Source: Clavelina lepadiformis (lineage: Eukaryota > Chordata > Ascidiacea > Aplousobranchia > Clavelinidae). Taken from it: 64,000 bases of DNA. The stretch spans positions 4,161,501-4,225,500 of the forward strand of contig NC_135245.1 in NCBI RefSeq assembly GCF_947623445.1, given 5' to 3'. Both the position numbers and the translations under genes were made by a program. Positions within the stretch are counted from its first letter, which is position 1; every line of letters begins with the position of its first letter. A model generated the notes under the pieces. The model searched no databases, was not told the origin of the DNA, and saw only the letters and a list, made by a program, of their open reading frames with translations. Below, one piece after another: positions 36,693 to 48,824 of this stretch.

Positions 36693-39600
36693 TCGTAAGC
36701 AATATATTGAATTCAAAACGACCGACATGGCTTGTGAAGGCCGTAACCTTGCGCGATGGGTCTTATTCATGGTGTCCGCCAATACTCTTGACTTCAAGCA
36801 GAGAAATATTTACAACCCACAAACTCGTCGACACTATCGTTAATGCTACAGTTCAGGAAACTATATTTCTTGGCTTTTTTATTTACCTGGCGGTAGTCGA
36901 CACAAAATCGCTTCACACCTGCTTTCTTTTTCACCAACACAATTGGACTGAACCAAAGCGACTTAAAGGTGCTTATTAGGTCTTCTTTGGGCATGTCTTT
37001 GATAATATCTTCCACATGTATTTTATGCTGAAATCCCGTCCGCCCTGCGTCTGTCGCGTTGGATTGGCGCCCTGTATCTATAACATGATGAATAAATTCA
37101 GTGCAGCCAAGATTGTTTTGTTACGTTGTGTTCTGCTTTGTTTGTCGTGCCTTTGTTTTTTCTGCCTTCGGCCAGAAGCACTTATAATTGTGATTACGCC
37201 TTGCCCGTTGTCGAACGTGTGTGATTCTACCGATGGCTGTACTGCTGTGTATACGTGCCTAGTTTTTACCATTTTATGAAATACAATCCTATATAGGTTT
37301 CTTCGAACCAGCACTAGAAAAAGTTGGCCTCACCTTGTGTCTTGTGCCAGTGTTCACGATTATTTTGCAGGGCCTTCGTAAGTACAGTAGGTTAAACTGT
37401 TCACTGCAGAAACAGATCCGTAACCAATATAACTGCTGTACTTTCGAATAAGACTCTCCATTAAGGCACATAATTGCCGGAAAGTTTGTAAGTCACGTTA
37501 ATTATTACAGAGATCGGGAAAACGGTAGTAACTCGCGTACCATTGGGTATTATAACGCTGTCGTCGCTAAAGTTTGCCAGCAACACTGGAACAAGTGCAT
37601 CCAACGCAGTCACAATACAACTAGCTATAAAAATTCCATACTTAACTCTAAATTCAGTATTCCGCTCTAAATAAGCTGAAAAGGATAAACATATTCTCTA
37701 TGGACGTCGTTGTTGAGTTTAGCCGACAAGCTGATCTCGGAAGAAGGCGGAACGACTACGATCGCTGTCACAAAGATCTCGTTGCGTTTCGGGACAAGCG
37801 GCCGTTTTAGCAGAGGAACTTCAGCTTCGCCTATAGACATGCTCATAAAAGTATAGCACAAAGCTCAATGACGAAATTTAAGGAAATCAAGGCCGATTAT
37901 AAAATCATGCACTTAATTGGAACAAACAAAATGATCAACATCAAAGGTTAAACACCCAAGTGTGAACGAGACTTTACCTTGACCCACAATGACGAAGCCG
38001 CTTCCGCCGGCTCAAACAAAATGTGTTTCTTCCGGTGATGCTGACATAGGTGCTTTTTCAACTGAGTTAAAACCATCCCAAAGCGATTTCTTGATGAGGA
38101 AAACGCTGGCACCAATATCTACCAAGGCACATATTACTTTATCTCGAAAAATTACGTCACAAAACGGTGCAAATCTGTACTCGCGTTCTGTCCTGCAATA
38201 ATTACATTTTCAGTAATCGAAGAAATTTCTGTCGAACCGTCCACCGGTTTGTGTTCCCTTCGGACATCGTGATGACTGTAAACAGACGAATCAGGATTGT
38301 GATTACAACATCGCGGACACCCCTTAACAAAATGCTTTACCGAACCGCATCCAAAACATTTATGACGGCGCCGGACGGTGTCGGTAGATAGGCACCGACC
38401 ATCATCTTTATCCGAAAAATCCTTAAACATTAGTTGCATCGATCTGTTCGTTGGCTTATTTCACCTTTTAGTTCTGAAGCTGTTTCATTGTGGCGTTCTT
38501 TATACGCTTTCGTCTCTCGTTCCATACTTTACTTAATTTGCTTAAAACGGCAGAAACTTCCCGGGATGAGGGCAGCACTGAACAAGTTTGAGTCGACTCC
38601 AGCCCCACAGAAACATTCGAGTTAGCGCTGTAAACTGTGTCGGCTGTGGCCACAAAATCACGTTCATACCTGAGCGTTGCTGGTATGCTGGAGGCCAATC
38701 GCCGGTCTCTCTAACACTTGTTCAGTCACAAGTGCTGTACTTTGTTCCTCAGACAGATGTCGTCGTCTTAATTACGTCGCTGGACAGAGCAGCTTGTGGC
38801 AAATTTTTCGCTGTTGCTGGCTTCGGTGGCCCTTTCGACTAAGGTTTCAAACGAAACCACGTAGATATATTTATCCTCGCTTCGAATCTTCCACTTCAAA
38901 TCGTGATTGATGACATTCCAGAACAAATGCATTTTAACATCTTCGGAAGCATGAACAATAACACAATAAGATTTAAAAACTTTTAAAACTTGACCAGATC
39001 ATCACCTGGATTGAAGCGAGACGGTGTCATGAATAAGTCAGAGACCATTCCACATCAGCAAACTGGTAATCCTTGAAATGGTGATTAATCCTGGAGCGCT
39101 CGCCAATTTGTTACAGAATTTGTCTGCCAGATACTTTCCTACAGCTTACACGTTCAACTACAAACCAAGCGAGCAAATTAAAAGCGGCTTGAAATTGGAT
39201 TATAATGTACAACTCGTCCATTAAACAATGTAAGAGTCACTAACGTACTTGTACTGTAAAAGCGATGATTGACGAAGGTTCGGTAAAGATCAACGAAGAT
39301 CACTCTTTGCCCGTACGTCTGGAATTCCCTCTCGAGCAATGTTTTGCATCAAAAGAAAATCCAATTACACAACAATGCCTGCAAGCCACCAATCAGGAAA
39401 AGAAGCCTATAGCAGTTATGTGGACAATTGTATCGAAGCGTTAAGCGGCAAATTAAATAAAAATCTTCAAAATAACGATAACGTGCATAGAGGAATTCTG
39501 TGTACGAAAAAAACGTAAAAATACCAGAAACAACCAAAATTTGAGAGAAAGAAAACACAAATAATAAAAACAAATACAATATATTTGCCACAACTGTACC

Positions 39601-40708
39601 AGGCAATTGCTTTAGTTTTGCTGTTGCAATGAAGTATGTTGCTTTTACGGCAAGTAATCAAGACTTTCCCTGTAATTAACTTGTGACATACTGTTAAAAT
39701 CGTCTGTGGCAGAAGTGAGCAACCGTTTGAGCATGACGACCGACTCAAAAGTCAACTGATGGGCAGCAATCGACATATGGATCGTTAAACACATCTTTTT
39801 TATGCTGTAATCATACCTCTATGAGTTGTTAAGTCAGTGTGTTAGTCACAAACCGCTTTCTAATGATGAGGTCTAAAGATGCCAAATTTTTACAAATCGA
39901 CACTGAACAAATTATAACTTTCATCGATTTTCGCTTAACTACCGAAGCGCTACGCCAAGGGCAAAAAAATTATCCAACACCCTTTCTCTTAATCTTAACC
40001 CACTTACTCGAGAGAAGATGGAAAAAGTGGGCGTGCTGCACCTACAATAAATAATGTTTGACCATAATGGTTGAACAAATTTTGATTAGTTCAATTAAAA
40101 ATAGAATTCATTAATTTTGATGATTAAAACATATTTAACAAGACAAAATAGTTTTTGTATTTTGCAATCGATAAATCGGACGTTTACAAACATACTGAGC
40201 TACTGAAAACCCAGAACCAACAAACAAGCCTTGTTACTGCACGTTAGCATTGACATCACACAAATGAATTATGATGTCTATGGTCAGTGCAAATATTTCC
40301 AGTGTGAGCTAGCAGTGAAAGCAGGTAAATTAAAGCTCATGTCCAAGTAACGACGATTGCAGTTATATTTTGAACACTTTGTGAAAATATTATTCAGTAA
40401 TGGTTGTGTCATTTACGATGTACATAATGCAGTACACATAGGCTAAATGTGACCCAATAAAATCTTTACAATGATAATAATAATTACTTTGTAGAAACTA
40501 ATGGTGGGTGCAAAGTAGCCTACTGTAACTATGAGAGCACTTCGCCGTAGTCATGCCTCCAAGAAAAGCCAAGGATTGACAATTTGCAAACCGTGGGCTT
40601 TAAAAATTGACTCAGAATTTTAAATCAGGGTAGGTGTATCCAGTGACGTACAGTTTACGTTGTGGCGAAAGTTGCGTGCACAGTTCAACATAGACATCTA
40701 AAATTGGA

Positions 40709-41560
40709 ATTTTATTGACGTGTTTTCTCATTAGTTTGTTTGCGTGTCAAGGTCTCTGACCATGTTAACCGGTTAATTTATTTTACTCATGTCACTGACA
40801 GGCGCACAACATTTTATTTTGAGCGTGAAATTACAAGTGAAATACGACACAGATTGGTTTATGCGGCATTAGTTAAAGCTCTAGTTAAGGTACGGTCTAG
40901 AGTCTAGACCAGTGATTCCCAAACTGTGTGCCGCGGCACACTAGTGTGCCGCCACAGATTCTCAGGTGTGCCGCGAATCTTTTTGGAATTTTGGAAAAGA
41001 ACTGTATAAATATTTAAAATAAGGCATGCAGACAAGCATATGCGACTTAAAAGTTTTCTAGCTGCTTCAATAGCTGAGAAATAAGCACATGTGACGATGA
41101 AACCAATTATGGCATTGTCGATAGAGTAGGGTAATTTTTTAAAGCAACATTTCTTCTCTTGTAAGTGTGCCGCGAGCGTTTTCTAATTTTTCTAGTGGGC
41201 CACAAGCTGAAAAAGTTTGGGAACCACTGCTCTAGACAAAGGGCCATCCAAACAAACAGCCACTGCTGCAATGTCAAATGTGAAACTTTGCAGGTTTTTA
41301 TTGACGTGTTTTCTCATTGGTTTATTTGCGTGTCAATGTCACTGACCATGTTGACAGGTTAATTTATTTTACAAATGTCACTGACAGGCGCACAGCATTT
41401 TATTTCGAGCGTGAAATAACAAGTGAAATACGACACAGGTTGGTTTATGCGGCATTAGTTAAAGCTCTAGTTAAGGTACGGTCTAAACAAAGGACCATCC
41501 AAACAAACAACCACTGCTGCAATGTCAAATGTGAAACTTTGCAGGTTTTTATTTTGCAGC
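40709..41560 (+). repeat. Short direct duplication in spacer, unit 4
   Basis: A segment beginning TTTATTGACGTGTTTTC near 40709 is repeated from about 41297. Without the MITE the repeat is about 270 bp. The junction falls at AGGTTTTTATT, where both copies share a short homology, which suggests unequal exchange or slippage. It is independent of the longer duplication in units 1 and 2. Confidence 0.65.
40910..41229. mobile_element. hAT-like MITE A, unit 4
   Basis: A 320-bp copy of MITE A at the same homologous spot, flanked by near-identical 8-bp repeats (GTCTAGAC at 40902-40909 and CTCTAGAC at 41230-41237). The repeats differ from the CTTTAGAC of units 1 and 2, so this is either an old shared insertion with drifted flanks or a separate hit in the same palindromic TCTAGA-rich site. 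Confidence 0.82.
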
Positions 41561-42867
41561 TGGGTTAAGGTAGTTCATCAGCATTGTAGCGAAATATTTG
41601 AAATTTTTCATGAAATAATTTAGGTTTGATTCCAATATTTTGGGTTACGCAAACGTGCTTGCCCTTATTTAAATTGTCAATATTCAAGAAATAATTTCCT
41701 TTATTAAGCATTTCTGCTACTACATGGCGCCAATGTTACCTCAATTTAAGTTTATAAATGGTTTTATGGTTTGTACTTGGCAGTGAGCTTTCTGAGAAAC
41801 TTTATGGCAAAAACAACTTTTAATTCAAAACAAACTTGTTGACCACATTTAAAATGTCAACGTCAGGCAAACAACTTCCACATTTCTATGTAATTTGAAC
41901 TGTGGTGGAAAATTTGTTTTGTTGAAATATATGTTGTCTCGCGATTTTGTCATAAGAAGTGCACCAATTATGAAAGATTTTCAGAATTGTCGATTTGCCA
42001 GCAAGCTGCTTTGCAAATGAGTTCCCATATACTTATTACATTTTGGTGTTATTGACATTTCACATTTTTTTTAATTTTCCACAAAAATTATTACCAAGAC
42101 ACACAGTTTGTTTTTCTTCATTTTTATAGGTGAAACCTCTTTCAACAGCGGAATTCAAACTTTAAAAAGCAGCCATCATGACAAAATGCTTTGCAAAATA
42201 GAATTTTCTCCTAAGTTTATTTCGTAAATGTAATTTGTATTTGTAAAATAAGAATATAATAGTCTATAAATAAACCGTCATTATACATCGCTGCTACAGA
42301 ATATACGCTATAAGTGACCGAAACACAAAACATGCAAAAACGATTGAAACATAACCCACTGCCTACTGCGTGTAACTCAGTATTTCATTAACGTGTGATA
42401 ACTTTCGTCAGCATTCCTATTTGGCTTATCTGGTGACAGAGGATCTCAGGGTTTCGACTTTGCATAGTTTGCAGTTTAAATTTAACTCCAAGTACTTACT
42501 GTAAAAACTCCCACGTGAAAAGATTTGGTTCCACGATTCGTGTTTTCGACGATGTTGTTGGTCACGTCATGAACAAACATTTCCACATACAGCTTCCTTT
42601 TTGACGTATTTCTTTCAACTATACTTGCGTCGTTGTCAACCACCCAGTGTTTTCGAGTAGATTGTTTTCAGCAATGTTTTGGAAAATCTTAACCGATATA
42701 GTTAAATATCAAAGACAGAACTTTGATTAAACATTTTGGATTTAAATTAACTTAGTTGTGTTAAAATTTGGAAAAGTTAAACTTGAAAGATTTGCTCAAT
42801 TTTACTGCAATGTTCTGCAAAATTGCATCAACCTTAAAGCGGCACTTAACAAAACATTTTAACTGAC

Positions 42868-43020
42868 TACACCACGTGGGCTAAAAGCCTTATTATGATA
42901 AGATTTTACTATAGTTTATCTGTGATTTCTTTTTCTAAGCTTTGTGGCTGACAGAATGAGTGCTGGAAATGAAAGAAAAAGAAAAAGAAAAAAGAAAAAA
43001 GAAAAAGGTTTTGTGCGTTG
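42868..43020 (+). promoter_or_regulatory. Candidate 5' control block of gene 4
   Basis: CACGTG, GATAAG (42897-42902), TTATCT (42916-42921) and a purine tract (42965-43008). Both GATA motifs are intact although the surrounding bases differ from units 1, 2 and 5. Confidence 0.35.
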
Positions 43021-43387
43021 TGAGAAAAAGGATTTCCACAATTTTCAGTTCTTGCATGCTTGTGGTATGAATTGTATTTGTGAGCGCCTTGAAATTTATA
43101 AAGTCAAAGAAGCAAGTTTCTGCAATGCAGGTTTAATGCGTAGATTTATGGAAGTGCGGCAAGGTTAAAATATGAGGTTTTTAAATTTTGAAAAGGGTTC
43201 TAATTTTAGTTGCACAAAATATACAAAAGAATGTATTCATCACCGAAGGAGAACTGTAAATACAGTAGCTCCATATTTATTGTACGTATAGAAAATGTTT
43301 TAGCAAATAAGTTGAGAAACTAAACCAACTGTTTTTAAGTGTTTATTCTCAGATTTTAAGCATCGAGATTTTGTCGCAAAATTTAAA

Positions 43388-46300
43388 ATGATTTCTCCAC
43401 GTATTTTGTGGATATTGCTGATGACGTGTTCCTCGTGGAAAGGAGTGATGAGCTTGGATAGAGAAGCGTGTATGCCAATACGATTATCACCGAGCCGGCA
43501 GGGATCGTTACCAGATATGGAAACGTTAATGATTCAAAGAGGATTACCTGGCAAAGCTGGAGGAATTGGGCCAGTTGGACCCCAGGGAGCTCAAGGACCC
43601 AGGGGATTTGCCGGCACTTGTGCTTGTGATCCGAGCGAAATTGCTCAAATACATGGTAATTTCGAAAAATTGAATTTCATATTTATTAAACAATAACTGA
43701 AGTATTTAAACCGAATAACTTCAACTGCATGGTTATATTGATGGCAACTTGAGAAATAACCTTGTTTGTGATAAATTCAAAGCCAATCAGTGTCTCTATA
43801 TTAATCGAATGGAAAATCGTCATTTCTTGTTATGGGAAATGCAAATGTTTAGCCTTCGGATTTTGACTCGTTCAAACTATATAAGATCATGTTTAAAATC
43901 TTTTCAAACCACTTTCAAAAATCAAAAAACTGTATAAAATGACTTGTGTTTTATCTCCTTAGTTTTCCTGGGAAATATAACCGCAAAGCTCGAAAGTTTG
44001 ATTGCATTGCATCATTACGCTCTAAAAGGTTGGTCGTACTTTAAATATAATAAGTTTTTTATAAAAATATAGTTTTGCTGTCGTAAGTTTCTGTTACATT
44101 TCTTTTAGACATATTATTATAGCTAAGTGACAAGTGCAGTTTTTAAGGGTTGGAATTTATTCGTACTCTATAACCACACTTTAGTCTCTCCAATTTATTT
44201 ATTAAACGTCGCCATTTTGTTTTAACGCTTAAAGAGCTGATTAAGTGTTAACATACTCTTTGAAATTTAAAACAATTTGAAAGAGTATCACCTATATTCC
44301 TCACTGTATTATGGTTTAATTTTCTGCCACGATATCATTTGTGGCTTTTTATCGTTTTTATTGCCAAGTTAAAATATATAATGGAAATATATTTAGTCGA
44401 TCAATGCGACCACATGCCATGTAAAAATGGAGGAACTTGTATCAACGATGGAAACTCGTACATATGCAACTGCACTGATGAATATGAGGGACACGACTGC
44501 TCCATACGTAAATAGTTTTCACAATAAAAATATAAACAAGTTTATTTGAATCGATTTTTGTGATACTTTTGGTGACGACGCATTGATGGCAAAAATTGTT
44601 TACAATTTATTGGTATAGTTCGGTTTATAAAAAATTGCATTATTTTGCGCAGGAATCCAGTGCGTGGTGCCGTCGGCGCCCAATAATGGAACGATCTCTC
44701 AAGAAATTGGTCAGCTGGTTCCTTATAAGGAAAACATTACATACAGATGCAACGATAGACATGTGGTGGCGTATGAAATAAAAAATTTTCTAGTTGCAAC
44801 TTGTCAGAAAACTAAACAATGGACAAAAGATACTCCAGTGTGCGTGGGTAGGTCTTTTAACTGACTTTAAATATTTTTACAAACAACAAGTCTAACTTTT
44901 GCATCTGTTTTTATCAAACTTGTTAAAATTTTCAGTTGATGATTGTAATCCCGACTCATGCTCTGGAAGAGGAACTTGCATCAATCAAATCGGCCGAACA
45001 ATTTGTGAATGTGACGAAGGATACGAAGGAAGCGATTGTTCAGTTCAAAGTGAACTTTCTTAAATCAAACTCAACAATAATTGCAATAAACTCAAAGAGA
45101 ATTGTGATTATGACGTAATATTGCGCTCAGCATTCAACTCCAAGCACTCGTAATAGAAACTGTTTGTAGATAATCCGTGTGATCTATTTCCCTGCGGTCA
45201 AAGAGGAGTTTGCGTGTGGAAAGAAGATGTGAACTACACCTGCCGATGTCTCGCTGGATATCATGGAAAAAACTGCGAGACAATTATCGGTTTGTAAATT
45301 TCCTTCACATAACTAAAAAGCCGAGATATGGGTTCGGTGGTTTTCGTTTTCATAAATATAAAACTTAAGATTTTTTATAACGCGCTAATCGGATATGTTT
45401 TTTCAGAATTATTTTGCAATAACTTTTATATTTATATTGATTTTTAAAACCATTTAGATTATAGCTTTATTTAGCTCATGTTTAATTCATTTTCGTCATT
45501 TCAGCAAGTGATTGTGTACACGCTGTTGGTATGGAGGACGGCAGGGTAGGAAATAACGATATTACCGCCTCACGGTCATATAGCGGTTACCCACCGTATA
45601 AAGCCCGATTGAGACAATCTGGAGGTTGGATGTCACCATATCCACGTAACTGAGCAACTAGATGAAGTTTTCATTGTGACTTGACAAACTGCCGCAGTTA
45701 TCAAATGTTGTTTTAATAATTTTGAATATTTTTTTTCCGAACACAGAAATATATTTAATATCTTTCAAAAATTTTGCTTTGACATTTATGCGATTTATAC
45801 GTTTGTATTAAAAATCTTTTACTTTTACTCGACATATATACGAGGAGAATGATTTGTCCACATTTTTTAATAGTTTTCTTACTTGTTTGTTAGCTCAGCG
45901 CGATGAATGGCTTCAAGTGGATTTAAAAACATCTACCACTGTCGTCGCTGTTGCAACTCAAGGTTTTTCATATGGTTCACATTGGACGACAAGTTACAAA
46001 ATAGCGCATGGCTTCACCGAGAACGATTTGCAGATTATACAAAACAATCAAGGACAAGATTTGGTAAGTTCATTCTTGTGGTTGCTGAATGATTGTTTCA
46101 GAGAGTTGATCGCAACAAAAACTAAATTACGTAAGCACCCATGCATAAGTAAGTTAACTGTTAGTGTTCATGAAGTGTTACGCGAATGGAACAGAAGCAA
46201 TCCAGGGTTTCGAAATCGTGTATTGAAACTTTGGTAGCAATTTTAACCATTAGTGTTTTTAGTATTATATAAGCATTCTAGGTTGATGTATTGCAAACTT

Positions 46301-46523
46301 TTGAGCTTATATATTTTATCCAGTTAAATTTTTGAAATTATTAGACAGCATTTACCTGCAGGTTTTTAAAGGCAACCGGGACTACAATAGCGTCGTTAGA
46401 AACAATTTTCCGGCTCCAGTGACCGCGAGATATTTCCGACTTCTTGTACAAACATGGTATAGCCCTTCTGTATCTTCTAGTGGCTATCCCGCAGCCCTTC
46501 GTGTAGAATACTATACCTGTTAA
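43388..46523 (+). CDS. Gene 4: secreted collagen-EGF-CCP-EGF-EGF-F5/8C protein, intact, longest loop
   Basis: Exons: 43388-43655, 43963-44028, 44397-44507, 44653-44847, 44936-45049, 45170-45289, 45505-45645, 45894-46063, 46362-46523; 448 aa. All splice borders are GT/AG and all exons are open. Architecture matches the other copies. Specific differences are GFAG in the last collagen triplets, Glu for the usual Gly in EGF1 (CTDEYEG), an EGF3 of the RGVCVWKED type shared with genes 5 and 6, and the longest last F5/8C loop in the array (TWYSPSVSSSGYPAAL), six codons longer than gene 2. The last exon begins VFKGN rather than IFQGN. The preceding intron of the F5/8C domain can be read through for about 58 codons, as in gene 2, but this is not conserved in other copies. 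Inferred role: secreted oligomeric recognition protein with its own ligand specificity. Confidence 0.88.
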
Positions 46524-47159
46524 CGGTTAAGAATTTCTGCAAAACTTTTCAATGTATATTTGTCATCTGCTATTGAACCTTTCCTCTATATACCGTGTAA
46601 ATTTGTTTACAATCTTATAATTCATATTATTCACCAGCAAAATTTTTAGTGCACGGAACAATTAACATACAAATAATAAACATGCTAACTCTTAATATTG
46701 TGCTATGTGAGCATGCATTGCAAACGTTCGATTGAAGTGGTTGTGAGTATATAGCTGCATATGTCCAGGACAATATTAAGGGAGTTGAGTTGTTTTGTAA
46801 CTTCAGAATTTGTGACAAAGTTATCAGGGATTAGTCCACGCGGCTAAAGCGTAAACAAATTGACAAATACTTAAATGACATAAAATTGGTTAAACGCAGC
46901 AATCTAAAAATTAACATGTCTTGAGAAACCTTGTTTGCACCTCCGTTTTGTATTGCCGTAAATGGTACCCGGCAGAATGTTAGAAAAATTAAGCTCAAGA
47001 AATTATTTATATCAAATTTCCTCCTGCGTGTGCGCATAGACCTTACTGCAGCGGTGGCTTTAGGTTTGGTTGGAAAGACAAAATTTTTTTCTGAAGATTT
47101 TAGAACGTTGCAAACATATTGCGACAAAATATTTCCATGTTTAACCAGTTAAGCTAAAT
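46524..47159. other. 3' flank of gene 4
   Basis: Homologous to other 3' flanks, with a small extra segment around 46935-46975 absent from the other copies. Nothing coding seen. Confidence 0.4.
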
Positions 47160-47909
47160 AATACCTCGTATATTTGCGAATTCAATTACTACAAACATAG
47201 AAAAAATATTTCGTAATTTCTCACATTCCGTAAATTAGTATCGCCTTACTCGGTTTCCTCCTTCCGTAAATTAGTGTTGTTTTGGTCTTGGCATAATTCT
47301 TTAAATCACGTGACTGTTTAAGCATTATTAAAAAGTTTGTTACCAAGCAAATAGCAACGGAAAAGCTTTAAAGCATAAACAATCGCCAACAATTCATTTC
47401 TGGTCGTAGAATAGTTCCGTTCGATTTTAACGATCGATTGTCATAAGCAACCATTTGTTCGCTGTCATCAACTTCCTGAAATAAGGCTCAACCAACGGCG
47501 ACATCTGAAGCATCGGTGTCCAAAATAAAAGGCTTATTAAAATCGGAGTAGCTTGAAACAGGTGAGCTTATTAAAACACGTTCTGACACTCGCCGATCCA
47601 GAAAAACGTTTTTCCTATATCAGTAAGTTTATGTAGAGATACTGCAATCAGTGCATAAAGTTTTTAATGAATTTTCTATAGTAAGAAGTCAATCCAACAA
47701 AACGTCTAACGTGTATGACGGACAGCGGAATTGGCCACTCCATTACAACGCGAGCCTTGTCTGGATCGCATTTTTTGACCTATTGGGACACCACGTGATC
47801 AAAAAATGTGAACCTTGATGTAAAACAACGTACATTTCGTAGGCTTAAGAGTGAAGCGCGCAACTTTAAACCGCTCCAGAATTAATTCAGCCTATCCAGA
47901 TGTGCTTCA

Positions 47910-48358
47910 GGGGCTGTAGTACGATTTTCAGTAGTTTTAAAACGGCAACCCGGCGATTGTTACGAAGGTCGCATGCAAGACGTCACTATAGAAAAAGTAT
48001 CAATGGTTCCGGTCCAGTGCGCATGTGACCTTAATCTGTGGAGGTTTGCTGTTGTTATGGCGTGTGCGCAGTGTAGGTTCAGGCTAAAGTTAACGTTTTG
48101 TGTTGGTTCAAAGTTAAGGCTTTTTGGCTGATTTTTTTGAGAAATGTAAGGGAAAAAGTTGTTAAAAAGTTGAAGCATTTGGTGCGAGAATTTCAGATAC
48201 GAGAATTTTCTCAAAATACCGCATTAAGTCCTTTTGACCTACATCTCGGCGGATACAAAAACTCAGCAAGGTGACCGGGCTTGTTTAGAAGCAAATTCAA
48301 ATTGAAAAATTGTACTTTGCATTGTTTTAGATAGGGCTTCAGATGGACCTACAGCCCC
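47910..48358. mobile_element. Unclassified TIR element inserted in gypsy RT, after gene 4
   Basis: 449 bp with inverted ends GGGGCTGTAG, flanked by TTCA on both sides (47906-47909 and 48359-48362). The interrupted host sequence is intact in the units after genes 1, 3 and 5, so both borders are exact. No open reading frame of note. The 4-bp duplication and the GGGGCTGTAG end do not match the hAT-like elements here, and I do not assign a superfamily. Confidence 0.78.
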
Positions 48359-48478
48359 TTCAAACGTACAACCATACACAATTACGTCATCGAGATTGGT
48401 TAAGACGCCGTTCCCCTCCACGCCATTATTCGCATAAGGCGCTGAAAAATGGTAGTAGAGTTATTCACCCCCATAGGC

Positions 48479-48824
48479 CAAGACTTCTCAAACCTTTTGG
48501 TTCTGCAACCTCATTATAGAAACGAATTTCTATGCGACCCCTTGAGGAGTAACTTACATGTTAAAGATATTAAAACAATAAACGCCCAATTACAAATCTC
48601 ATGTGGTATTTTGTCTCTAGCAAAATCATACAAGTGCACACAATCCAACGAAGTACAGTGACTGTAACCTGCAGTAATAAAAGAATCTCGTAATGGAAAC
48701 AGTAAAGCTAATAAAAAATTAACAAAACACAATTCAATTTTTAGAAATTGAATGCGTTTCCTGACACCAAAATTACATTTTATGACCCTAAACGGGGTCG
48801 CGACCCACAGTTTGAGAAGCTCTG
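48479..48824. mobile_element. hAT-like MITE B after gene 4
   Basis: Same MITE and position as in the other units: left end CAAGACTTCTCAAAC, right end GTTTGAGAAGCTCTG, flanks CCATAGGC and CCGTAAGC. About 346 bp, non-coding. Confidence 0.76.

Larger units (their letters stand above)
35110..39200 (-). mobile_element. Ty3/gypsy-like fragment between genes 3 and 4
   Basis: Minus strand, in order: gag (39010-38850), CCHC knuckle (38370-38280) with CFGCGSVKHFVKGCPR, protease region (38160-37990), linker (37861-37667), RT amino end, MITE B with nested MITE C (36002-36692), RT palm with FDDIIVYG (near 35930-35905), then RNase H (near 35500-35200) with FDTDAS and AYDNRSLKANG. The best RT stretch is the 74-codon frame 37015-36794 (LVKKKAGVKRFCVDYRQVN), the conserved first RT block of Ty3/gypsy elements. 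Several frameshifts are present. No integrase is seen before the gene 3 flank. Confidence 0.78.
39201..42865. other. Non-coding spacer, unit 4
   Basis: Aligns with other unit spacers. It contains MITE A and the short direct duplication listed separately. No gene supported. Confidence 0.5.
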
